From an uncultured Lachnospiraceae bacterium (GTDB taxonomy: Bacteria > Bacillota > Clostridia > Lachnospirales > Lachnospiraceae), in contig CAJTSL010000006.1 of NCBI GenBank assembly GCA_910578845.1, positions 1-38,418 of the forward strand: DNA of 38,418 nt, in the 5' to 3' direction. Made by a program: the position numbers and the translations under genes. Shown one piece after another: positions 8,876 through 16,000 of this stretch (position 1 is its first letter; the number at the start of each line of letters is the position of its first letter). The notes under the pieces are model-generated. The model was given only the letters and a program-made list of their open reading frames with translations. It searched no databases and had not been told where the DNA came from.

Positions 8876-9480
8876 TGCAGGCAATTATTCTATATATAGT
8901 GTTATTTATTATATGGATTTATGTTTTGACGGTTTTCAAAAGGAAAAAACTGGAGTTCTTTTATTTTCTGGCAGGCAGTATCGGAACATTCCTATTTGCA
9001 TTCACGCTTCTCCGGAATATCATGACCGAGATTATGACGACGATGACTTGCTTTTTGACCGGTCTTTTGGGAAATGCCCTGGGCATATTCAAAGCATACA
9101 CGGCGCATTCCATTCTTTTCATAGAAAATGCAGATGGACCGATTTCTTTATATGTGGACTTTGAGTGCGGTGGCGTTATTGAAATACTCGTGTTTTTTTC
9201 TCTTGTTTGGTTTTTTGCAGTATATACAGTGAAGGAGAAGCTTACCATATCATTTTTAGGCGCTTTATGGATTATAGCGGCGAATATTATCAGGCTATTT
9301 TCAATTTGCCTGATTATTAATCATTTTGGAAACGAATCTTATTATGTTGCGCATACGATTGTAGGAAGATTGATTTTCTATGCTCTTTCCATCATATTAT
9401 ATTTTTATGTATTCACAAGGGCACAGATCCGCAAACAGAGAGTAGGAGAGTTTGGGTATGATAGCGAGGTTAGCAAATGA
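8875..9480 (+). CDS. xrtG: Exosortase family protein XrtG
   Basis: A 201-residue integral membrane protein with about six or seven helices, the Gram-positive exosortase form. Exosortases are membrane transpeptidase-like proteases that cut and sort proteins with a C-terminal motif-helix-basic tail. The expected catalytic triad is visible: Cys98 in DFECGGVIE, Arg140 in NIIRLFSI and His160 in AHTIVGRL. Each lies near the outer end of a predicted helix, as in the family. The start overlaps the stop of the PTPS-like gene, and the end overlaps the glycosyltransferase start by 23 bases, so the cluster is tightly coupled. The likely substrate is encoded two genes upstream. The family is identified with good confidence from the triad and context; its cleavage chemistry has to my knowledge not been shown. 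Confidence 0.85.
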   Translation: MQAIILYIVLFIIWIYVLTVFKRKKLEFFYFLAGSIGTFLFAFTLLRNIMTEIMTTMTCFLTGLLGNALGIFKAYTAHSILFIENADGPISLYVDFECGGVIEILVFFSLVWFFAVYTVKEKLTISFLGALWIIAANIIRLFSICLIINHFGNESYYVAHTIVGRLIFYALSIILYFYVFTRAQIRKQRVGEFGYDSEVSK

Positions 9481-10864
9481 GATATTCTTCTGGGCCGCAT
9501 GGATTATTATCCCACTTATAATCGAAATAGTTCCGGCCGTTGGCAATTTCTTTATATTGCTTTTTAAGCGTGTCAAGATAAAAGATGATATTAAATTGGA
9601 TTTTTTACCGAATATCACGTTGATGATACCGGTTTATAATTCCGGCAAGACTCTATATCGTTGTATTGAGTCCATTGATGTATCTACCTATCCGAATCAT
9701 CTGATTGAGATTATGTTGGTGGATAATGGCTCAAAGGATGATAGTTTTGCAATTTTCCAGAAAGCGCAGATTGATTTCCCGGAGCTTGCCATGTGGTGGA
9801 TGCATTCAAAACAGGGAAAATCGAAAGCATTGAATAAAGCGATTTTTAACAGTAACGGGAAATATATCATCAACATTGATAGTGATGGTGTCCTGGATAA
9901 AAATGCGCTGATGAATATCGTACGACAGTATGAGACATATCCTGACGTTGATTGTATGACGGGTGTTATTTTGATAGAACCTGCGTTGATTGAAGAGACG
10001 AAAGGCTTTTTCCTGAAACAGTTTCGGAAAATGGAGTTTATGGAATATGCGCAGGCGTTCCTTGCCGGCAGGAATTTTGAATCGCAGTTTAACAGTATTT
10101 ATACATTATCAGGTGCGTTTTCGTCTTTCCGGAAATCGGTTCTGATGAAAACTTTTTTGTACAATACGAATACGATTTGTGAGGATACGCATTTAACGTT
10201 CCAGATCAGGGCGATCCTAAAGAAAAAAGTACATTTATGTAACGATGCCATTTTTATGGTTGACCCGATTGAAAGCATCAACAAATTCTATACGCAGCGG
10301 CAGAGATGGCAGATTGGCGAGCTGGAAGTATCCCATATGTTTTTGAAGAATAAGCTGCATAGGCCGCTTACTGGATATTTTAGCGATTTTGTCATCCGTC
10401 TGTTGATGACAGACCATACTTTTGCATTTCCACGGATGATCTGGTATTTTGTATTGATTGCGTTGGGATGCATGAATTATAACTTCCGTAATGTTGCGAT
10501 TGCATGTGCGTTGATTTATGGGTTATATGTATTTAGTTCTTTCTTATATTATTTGAATATTATTTCTTTTTTAAAAGGATACTCGGAACTTAGAAGGTAT
10601 TATGCGAGGAAGCTCTTGTATCTTTTTATCTTGCCCCTATTTAACTTGTTCGCATTTTTTGTCAGGTTCGCAGGGATTATCAATTCGATTAAGAGAAAGA
10701 GCAGTTGGAAAACCTTGACGTTTACGGAAGAGTGTGAAATGGTGAACGATACCGTGAGGAAAGATTTCTTCTTTATATTCGGGATCCGCTCTTTTCTGCT
10801 AAAAATTTTAGAAAAACCTTCCAAACAGGAGAACCAGAATGGAAAAAGCGTACAGACAATATAA
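9458..10864 (+). CDS. Family 2 membrane glycosyltransferase, XrtG-associated
   Basis: A 468-residue GT-A processive-type glycosyltransferase that uses nucleotide sugars at the inner membrane face. One N-terminal helix (about 10-38) precedes the catalytic domain. That domain carries MIPVYNSGKTLYRCIESI, the nucleotide-binding LVDNGSKDD, the metal-binding DSD (Asp141/Asp143), the acidic EDTHLTFQIR, and QRQRW, which is the Q/RxxRW signature of synthases of cellulose/hyaluronan type. Two to four helices follow (about 310-420). ATG 9458 is preferred over TTG 9452 because AGGAGAG lies seven bases upstream. The gene overlaps XrtG at the front and the second PTPS-like gene at the back. It probably makes a glycan or glycolipid that the XrtG module attaches or exports; the sugar is unknown. 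Confidence 0.85.
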   Translation: MIARLANEIFFWAAWIIIPLIIEIVPAVGNFFILLFKRVKIKDDIKLDFLPNITLMIPVYNSGKTLYRCIESIDVSTYPNHLIEIMLVDNGSKDDSFAIFQKAQIDFPELAMWWMHSKQGKSKALNKAIFNSNGKYIINIDSDGVLDKNALMNIVRQYETYPDVDCMTGVILIEPALIEETKGFFLKQFRKMEFMEYAQAFLAGRNFESQFNSIYTLSGAFSSFRKSVLMKTFLYNTNTICEDTHLTFQIRAILKKKVHLCNDAIFMVDPIESINKFYTQRQRWQIGELEVSHMFLKNKLHRPLTGYFSDFVIRLLMTDHTFAFPRMIWYFVLIALGCMNYNFRNVAIACALIYGLYVFSSFLYYLNIISFLKGYSELRRYYARKLLYLFILPLFNLFAFFVRFAGIINSIKRKSSWKTLTFTEECEMVNDTVRKDFFFIFGIRSFLLKILEKPSKQENQNGKSVQTI

Positions 10865-11294
10865 ATTTAAGTTTTATTTGAATATGAACCATTTTATCAT
10901 TATGAATGATAAGCCGGGGGAAGTGCATCCGCATACTTGGGAGATTATCATCAGCGTTATTGCGGCGCAGAGCGATATGACGCCGTTTGCCAATATAGAG
11001 CGGAAAATGGATGAGATCATGGAACAGTATCAGGATAAGCTGTTAAATGACTGTAAGCCTTTCGACAAAGTGGTGCCGACAGTTGAAAATGCGGCGAAAT
11101 ATTTCTTCCGTCTGATCCAGGATAATATTATCCAGGAAGGCTGGATATTGATGATGTTAGAAGTGAGCGAGACGCCTACGAGGTCATATATTATCAATGC
11201 GCTTTTTGATGAGGACGATATATGGGATGAATGGTACGAAAACCTGACAAGGAAAAATATGGGCCTTTATGGTGAAAGCAGAAGGAAGCTTTGA
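10839..11294 (+). CDS. 6-pyruvoyl-tetrahydropterin synthase-like protein, XrtG-associated (copy 2)
   Basis: A 151-residue paralogue of the protein encoded at 8402. It has the same layout: His18 in YLNMNHF, then His30 and His32 in HPHTW as zinc ligands, PTVENAAKYF as the PTxEN motif, and MMLEVSETPTRSY with the C-terminal Glu. As in copy 1 there is no Cys before HxH and no Asp-His pair before PTxEN. The two copies differ widely in sequence, so they may form a mixed oligomer or act on different substrates. It overlaps the glycosyltransferase end by 26 bases and is the last gene of the module. The 177 bases after it hold the spoIVA promoter region. The family assignment is good; the reaction is unknown. 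Confidence 0.75.
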   Translation: MEKAYRQYKFKFYLNMNHFIIMNDKPGEVHPHTWEIIISVIAAQSDMTPFANIERKMDEIMEQYQDKLLNDCKPFDKVVPTVENAAKYFFRLIQDNIIQEGWILMMLEVSETPTRSYIINALFDEDDIWDEWYENLTRKNMGLYGESRRKL

Positions 11295-11364
11295 GACTTG
11301 AGTGATTGAAAAATGATACTATATAAGCAGGAAAACGTTGATGGAGAAATAACTGATAAATAAA

Positions 11365-11393
11365 TCATAAATGTCCCCCTACGTACATACATT
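11365..11393 (+). promoter_or_regulatory. Candidate sigma-E promoter of spoIVA
   Basis: TCATAAA at 11365-11371 and CATACATT at 11386-11393 are 14 bases apart. This fits the mother-cell sigma-E pattern (ATA about 16 bases before CATACA). A perfect 9-bp inverted repeat, ATACATTTT (11387-11395) and AAAATGTAT (11407-11415), overlaps the -10. Sigma-E control of spoIVA is known in Bacillus; its use here is inferred from the match. Confidence 0.55.
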
Positions 11394-11471
11394 TTAGTAA
11401 GTATACAAAATGTATTTGTATGGAAGCCATGCCATGTAAAAGTGCATGCGATAACCGGAATGGGGGAATTT

Positions 11472-12959
11472 ATGGATATCGGAAACAGAAATGAATATGC
11501 GGTATACAAGGACATACAAGATAGAACGGGCGGAGAGATATACATAGGCGTTGTAGGCCCTGTCAGAACCGGAAAGTCTACTTTTATTAAACGGTTCATG
11601 GATTTGTTGGTGTTACCGTATATGGAAAACGAGCACGAGAAAGAGCGTGCGCAAGATGAATTGCCGCAAAGTGCGGGCGGGAAGACGATTACGACAACAG
11701 AGCCCAAATTCATACCCAAGGAGGCGGCGCAAATCCAATTAGGGACAGATATTAATGTCAAAGTCAGATTAATTGATTGTGTCGGCTATATGGTAGATGG
11801 CGCGTCCGGGCATATGGAAGAAGACGTCGAGAGGATGGTTAAGACTCCCTGGTCAGTGGAGGAGATCCCGTTTACGAAAGCTGCGGAGATCGGGACGAGG
11901 AAGGTCATTAAGGATCATTCTACGATAGGGATCGTGATCACGTGTGACGGAAGCTTTGGCGAGCTGCCGCGTAGCAGCTTTCTCGAGGCGGAAGAGCGCA
12001 CGGTAAAAGAATTACAGGAAATACATAAGCCGTTTCTGGTGCTTTTAAATTCCGCGAAGCCGTATGCGGAGGAAACGAGACAGATCGCGGATGAGATCCA
12101 TGAGAAATATCAGGTTACGGTAATGCCAGTCAATTGCGAGCAGTTAAAGCAGGATGATATCAACCGGATTATGGAGAATATCCTATATGAGTTCCCGCTG
12201 ACCATGATAGAGTTTTATATGCCTAAGTGGGTGGAAATGCTCTCCTATGAGCATAAAATGAAGCAAGATATTATCAGCCGGATTAAGAAACTGATGAATG
12301 AGCTCACTAACGTAAGGGACATTACAAAAGCCAATTTTGATTTGGAAAGCGAATATATCAGGAAGTGCAAGCTAGACGGCATTAATATGTCGGAAGGCAG
12401 TGTCAAGATTGTACTGGATTTGGATGATACTTATTATTACGAGATGATAAGCGATCTGGTTGGCGAATCCATTACCAGTGAATATCAGATGTTATCTACG
12501 CTAAAAGAGATGGCAAAGATGAAAAGGGAATATACGAAAGTATTGCATGCAATGGAATCTGTCCGTTATAAAGGATATGGCGTTGTTATGCCGGATAAAG
12601 AAGAGATTGTCTTGGAAAAACCCGAAGTCATTAAGCAAGGCAATAAGTTTGGGGTTAAAATTAAGGCGGAGAGCCCTAGCATCCATATGATAAAAGCCAG
12701 CATAGAAACGGAAATATCACCGATTGTCGGCACAGAGACGCAGGCGAAAGACCTGATTCAATATATCTCGGATACCGGTACAAGTGATGAAGGCATCTGG
12801 GAGACGAATATCTTTGGGAAGACGATAGAGCAATTGGTAAATGATGGAATATCAAGCAAGATTGCAATGATCAATGAAGAAAGCCAGGTTAAATTACAAG
12901 AAACGATGCAAAAGATTGTAAATGACAGTAATGGCGGGATGGTGTGCATCATTATTTGA
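11472..12959 (+). CDS. spoIVA: Stage IV sporulation protein A (spore coat morphogenetic ATPase)
   Basis: SpoIVA polymerises on the outer forespore membrane using ATP and forms the base layer on which the coat assembles. The 495-residue length is close to the Bacillus protein. A TRAFAC-like P-loop is at residues 29-37 (GPVRTGKST), followed by switch-like TTTEPKFIP and RLIDCVGYMVDG, and the region TIGIVITCDGSFGELPR. The long helical middle domain and the C-terminal end (SNGGMVCIII) match the family, whose C-terminus targets SpoVM-marked membrane. ATG 11472 was chosen over the in-frame ATG at 11442 because GGGGGAA lies just upstream and MDIGNRNEYAVYKDIQDRTGG is the usual N-terminus. It stands alone between a candidate sigma-E promoter and a terminator. 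Confidence 0.95.
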   Translation: MDIGNRNEYAVYKDIQDRTGGEIYIGVVGPVRTGKSTFIKRFMDLLVLPYMENEHEKERAQDELPQSAGGKTITTTEPKFIPKEAAQIQLGTDINVKVRLIDCVGYMVDGASGHMEEDVERMVKTPWSVEEIPFTKAAEIGTRKVIKDHSTIGIVITCDGSFGELPRSSFLEAEERTVKELQEIHKPFLVLLNSAKPYAEETRQIADEIHEKYQVTVMPVNCEQLKQDDINRIMENILYEFPLTMIEFYMPKWVEMLSYEHKMKQDIISRIKKLMNELTNVRDITKANFDLESEYIRKCKLDGINMSEGSVKIVLDLDDTYYYEMISDLVGESITSEYQMLSTLKEMAKMKREYTKVLHAMESVRYKGYGVVMPDKEEIVLEKPEVIKQGNKFGVKIKAESPSIHMIKASIETEISPIVGTETQAKDLIQYISDTGTSDEGIWETNIFGKTIEQLVNDGISSKIAMINEESQVKLQETMQKIVNDSNGGMVCIII

Positions 12960-12990
12960 ACTCATTAATAACATGTGTTATTACAAAAAG

Positions 12991-13024
12991 AAGGGGTATC
13001 CTAAAAGATATCTCTTTTTTCTTT
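12991..13024 (+). terminator. Rho-independent terminator after spoIVA
   Basis: AAGGGGTATC (12991-13000) pairs with GATATCTCTT (13007-13016), with two G-T wobbles and a six-base loop, followed by a T-rich run. A separate near-palindrome, AATAACA-TG-TGTTATT, lies just upstream at 12967-12982. Confidence 0.7.
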
Positions 13025-13133
13025 GCTTATAAAATGATATACTACTGGTATTGGCAATTCCAGAATATGTCAAAAGCGAAGTAACAAAATGAAAAGTAAA
13101 TGCAAAAAAGCTTAAAAAACAGGAGGCGATAGT

Positions 13134-13982
13134 ATGAATGGAGCATATGAGAAATTAGTAAAATGTTATGAGTGTTTCAAGAGCAGGATAGATTTTAAGC
13201 CGGATGTTGCAATCGTGTTAGGGTCCGGTCTTGGTAATTTTGCCAGGACAGTCGATGTAAAAGCGGAACTGCCGTATTCAGAAATTGAGGGGTTTCCTGT
13301 ATCTACTGTACCCGGGCATGCAGGAAAATTTATATTTGGCTATATCGGCAAAGTAGCGGTTGTTTTGATGCAGGGAAGAGTGCATTATTATGAAGGCTAT
13401 CCGATTACGGATGTGGTGTTGCCGACACGTCTGATGAAAATGATGGGAGCGAAAGTATTATTTTTGACAAATGCCTCTGGTGGCATTAATCCGAAATTCC
13501 ATGCGGGAAGCTTGATGCTGATCAAAGACCATATTTCTTGTTTTGCACCTAATCCCTTGATTGGCGCCAATATTGACGAGTTAGGAACAAGATTCCCGGA
13601 TATGACGCATGTATATGACGAAGACTTGCAGGAAATCATTAAAGAGACGGCGAAAGAAAACGGCATTGAATTGTTTGAAGGTGTTTATGCGCAGTTGACA
13701 GGCCCTTCTTTTGAGTCTCCGGCGGAGATTAGAATGTTACAGACGCTTGGTGCGAGCGCAGTCGGCATGAGCACAGTCGTGGAAGCGATTGCCGCGAATC
13801 ATATGGGCATGAAGATCTGTGGCGTATCTTGTGTCAGCAATCTTGCGGCAGGTATGAACAGCGCGCCGCTGACACACGAGGAAGTACAGGAAGCGGCAAA
13901 TGCGGTAGCGCCTAAGTTTGAGAAGCTGCTGACAGAATCTGTACTGAAATTTTCAGCAATCTGTTCCGGGGCGGCAGAATAA
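13134..13982 (+). CDS. punA: Purine nucleoside phosphorylase (trimeric type)
   Basis: Splits inosine and guanosine (and deoxy forms) with phosphate to base and pentose-1-phosphate in purine salvage. The 282 residues contain the PNP/MTAP signatures in order: VLGSGLGNF (phosphate loop), PGHAGKF, QGRVHYYEGY, LTNASGGINPKF, the substrate Glu in GPSFESPAEIR, GMSTVVEAIAA, and the base-binding Asn in VSNLAAGMN, typical of the 6-oxopurine-specific trimeric class. AGGAGG stands eight bases before ATG 13134. It begins a run of nucleoside-metabolism genes with cdd and an mtaD-like deaminase, consistent with one salvage pathway. Confidence 0.93.
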   Translation: MNGAYEKLVKCYECFKSRIDFKPDVAIVLGSGLGNFARTVDVKAELPYSEIEGFPVSTVPGHAGKFIFGYIGKVAVVLMQGRVHYYEGYPITDVVLPTRLMKMMGAKVLFLTNASGGINPKFHAGSLMLIKDHISCFAPNPLIGANIDELGTRFPDMTHVYDEDLQEIIKETAKENGIELFEGVYAQLTGPSFESPAEIRMLQTLGASAVGMSTVVEAIAANHMGMKICGVSCVSNLAAGMNSAPLTHEEVQEAANAVAPKFEKLLTESVLKFSAICSGAAE

Positions 13983-13988
13983 TCAAAG

Positions 13989-14108
13989 GCCCCGCTGCAA
14001 GCAACGGGGTATCAAATTTGCAGCGCTACAGAGCAGCGGGGCATTTGACCCTTGCGGCAGACGCCAAATGTCTACAAGCAGCCACTTGGCTCGTTGCCCG
14101 CGGGAATA
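13989..14108 (+). other. Structured intergenic element with competing stems
   Basis: The gap between punA and cdd is GC-rich and holds nested inverted repeats. GCCCCGCTGC (13989-13998) is the exact complement of GCAGCGGGGC (14033-14042). The inner CCCCG can instead pair with CGGGG at 14005-14009. A further arm, GGCATTTGAC/GCCAAATGTC (about 14040-14072), GCCACTTGGC (14081-14090) and the palindrome CCCGCGGG (14097-14104) follow. There is no T-run, so it is not a plain terminator. It could be an RNA processing or regulatory element or a dispersed intergenic repeat. Confidence 0.45.
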
Positions 14109-14131
14109 AAGGGATAGGAACGGAGGCTTTT

Positions 14132-14611
14132 ATGGGAATTTTAAAAGAAGATGCTTTAAAGGAAGATTCTGTAAAGGAAGACACTTATGACGTGAAATCT
14201 TTCATTGAGAAAGCCTTACAGGCGAGGGAGGCTGCTTATGCGCCCTATTCCCATTACCGGGTGGGGGCGGCGCTCCTTGCGAGAGATGGCAGTATCTACA
14301 CAGGCTGTAACATTGAGAATGCTGCCTATTCCCCGACTAACTGTGCGGAAAGGACGGCTTTTTTCAAGGCAGTCAGTGAAGGGCAAAGGCATTTTATGGC
14401 GATTGCCATTGTGGGCGGGCCGGAGAATGGGCCAATTGCCCAATATGCATATCCATGCGGGGTATGCCGGCAAGTGATGATGGAGTTCTGCGAACCTGGC
14501 ACATTTCAGATTATTGTAGCTAAGTCGGTCGAAGAATATGAGACACATATGCTGCAAGAGCTTCTGCCAAACGGGTTTGGAAAGGGGGATGTCTGTCCAA
14601 ATGAATATTAG
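14132..14611 (+). CDS. cdd: Cytidine deaminase
   Basis: Deaminates cytidine and deoxycytidine to uridine forms in pyrimidine salvage. ATG 14132 follows GGAGG; the frame is open further upstream but only through the structured spacer. The 159-residue protein carries the zinc site: TGCNIENAAYSPTNCAER, with the first Cys ligand and the proton-shuttle Glu, then PCGVCRQVM with the other two Cys. YAPYSHYRVGAAL is the usual N-terminal signature. About 20 extra residues precede it, made of a repeated KED pattern (LKEDALKEDSVKEDTYD), which most homologues lack. Its end overlaps the start of the next deaminase gene by about 11 bases. Confidence 0.93.
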   Translation: MGILKEDALKEDSVKEDTYDVKSFIEKALQAREAAYAPYSHYRVGAALLARDGSIYTGCNIENAAYSPTNCAERTAFFKAVSEGQRHFMAIAIVGGPENGPIAQYAYPCGVCRQVMMEFCEPGTFQIIVAKSVEEYETHMLQELLPNGFGKGDVCPNEY

Positions 14612-15905
14612 GTTATACCATGCCAAAATATTGACAATGGAAAATAGCGCGGTGAAGGACGGGGAGGTCTGGGTCCGTGACGAAAGGATTTTATATGTAG
14701 GGGATGGTTCGGACACGGAAGCGGTTTATGAGAAGTTACAGCTTCATGGCATTGTCTGGGACAGGGAAATTGATTGTGGCGGCAATCTGTTGATGCCAGG
14801 ATTTAAGGATGCCCATACGCATTCTGCAATGACGCTGTTTCGCTCTATGGCGGATGATATGCCGCTACAGGAGTGGCTCAATGAGCGTATTTTCCCAATG
14901 GAAGCGAAGCTAGACCAAGAGATGATCTACCATTTGACGAAACTTGCCGTGTTAGAATATCTGACTAGTGGGATTACAGCGATTTTTGATATGTACCTGA
15001 CACCGGAATCGATAGCGGATGCTTGTGTGGATATGGGGATGCGCTGCGTTCAAGTCGGTGCGGTGAACAATTTCAGCCAGTCGGTGGAACTGGTGGAAAA
15101 GATGTTCTTAGAGCTAAATAACAGACATCCGTTGCTTAGTTATCAAATTGGCTTCCATGCAGAATATACTTGTTCAAGAGAACTGTTAGAGCAGATTGCA
15201 AAGCTTTCGCACCGATATAAAGCGCCGGTCTATGCACATCTTTGCGAGACGGTTTCGGAAGTGGAAGAGTGCCGGGCGCGCTATGGAGTGACGCCGCCTG
15301 TCTTCCTGGATTCTATCGGTATGTTCGAACATGGGGGAGGCGGTTATCACTGTGTCCATATGTCAGACGAAGACATGGATATTTTCCAGAGAAAAGGCTT
15401 GTACGTAGTGACAAATCCTGCCTCTAACATGAAATTGGCAAGTGGGATCGCACCGGTCTATGATTACTTGCAGCGCAAGATACCTGTTGCGATTGGAACG
15501 GATGGCGCAGCTAGCAATAATTGCCTGGACATGTTCCGGGAGATGTTCTTGGTGACAGGACTTGCTAAAATCAGGCAAAAAGACGCATCGGCAGTTGATG
15601 CATGGGAAGTTTTGAAGATGGCGACTGTCAACGGTTCTTTGGCTATGGGGCTGACGGATACTGATATAGTAGCAGAAGGGAAGCTGGCGGATCTGATTCT
15701 GATTGATTTGCATCAGCCTAATATGCAGCCTATTCATAATATTCCTAAAAATATTGTGTATAGTGGCAGCAAGCAGAATATAAAGATGACGATGGTCAAT
15801 GGGCAGATTTTATATGAGAACGGAGAATTTGCTTCTTCCATAGACGTTGATGGCATTTATGCAAAAGCGCGGAAAATCAAAAGCCAGATAGAGGACAGAA
15901 AATAG
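14601..15905 (+). CDS. mtaD: Amidohydrolase: methylthioadenosine/S-adenosylhomocysteine deaminase-like
   Basis: A metal-dependent hydrolase of the ATZ/TRZ group, most like MTA/SAH deaminases that convert adenosyl groups to inosyl groups. In the 434 residues the metal ligands are visible: DAHTHSAM (HxH), GFHAEYT, YAHLCET and GTDGAASNN (Asp). A beta-sandwich N- and C-terminal framework (ADLILIDL, VNGQILYENG) surrounds the barrel. ATG 14601 follows GGGGG by 12 bases; ATG 14589 is an alternative that sits too close to that site. It overlaps cdd and follows punA, which supports purine salvage or methionine-cycle waste removal. Substrate choice between MTA, SAH, adenosine or guanine-like compounds cannot be fixed from sequence alone. 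Confidence 0.85.
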   Translation: MNIRLYHAKILTMENSAVKDGEVWVRDERILYVGDGSDTEAVYEKLQLHGIVWDREIDCGGNLLMPGFKDAHTHSAMTLFRSMADDMPLQEWLNERIFPMEAKLDQEMIYHLTKLAVLEYLTSGITAIFDMYLTPESIADACVDMGMRCVQVGAVNNFSQSVELVEKMFLELNNRHPLLSYQIGFHAEYTCSRELLEQIAKLSHRYKAPVYAHLCETVSEVEECRARYGVTPPVFLDSIGMFEHGGGGYHCVHMSDEDMDIFQRKGLYVVTNPASNMKLASGIAPVYDYLQRKIPVAIGTDGAASNNCLDMFREMFLVTGLAKIRQKDASAVDAWEVLKMATVNGSLAMGLTDTDIVAEGKLADLILIDLHQPNMQPIHNIPKNIVYSGSKQNIKMTMVNGQILYENGEFASSIDVDGIYAKARKIKSQIEDRK

Positions 15906-15984
15906 GTTGAAAAATCATGCTGATGCACTGATTTTCAACCGCGAATTTGTGCCGATGCTGATAGCGTCTTGGCCCAAAGTTCGC
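15905..15984 (+). other. Two consecutive hairpins between mtaD-like and mutS-like genes
   Basis: GGTTGAAAAATCA (15905-15917) pairs with TGATTTTCAACC (15929-15940), with one bulged A. Directly after it, GCGAATTTGTGCC (15941-15953) pairs with GGCCCAAAGTTCGC (15971-15984) apart from a bulge and one mismatch. Neither has a T-run. The function is unknown; RNA stability or processing is possible. Confidence 0.4.
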
Positions 15985-16000
15985 AAGCTGAGAGAAAGTC

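Noticed and set aside
11442..11471. Longer N-terminus of SpoIVA from ATG 11442
   Set aside because: The extra ten residues have no ribosome binding site and are not part of the usual SpoIVA N-terminus; GGGGGAA fits ATG 11472.
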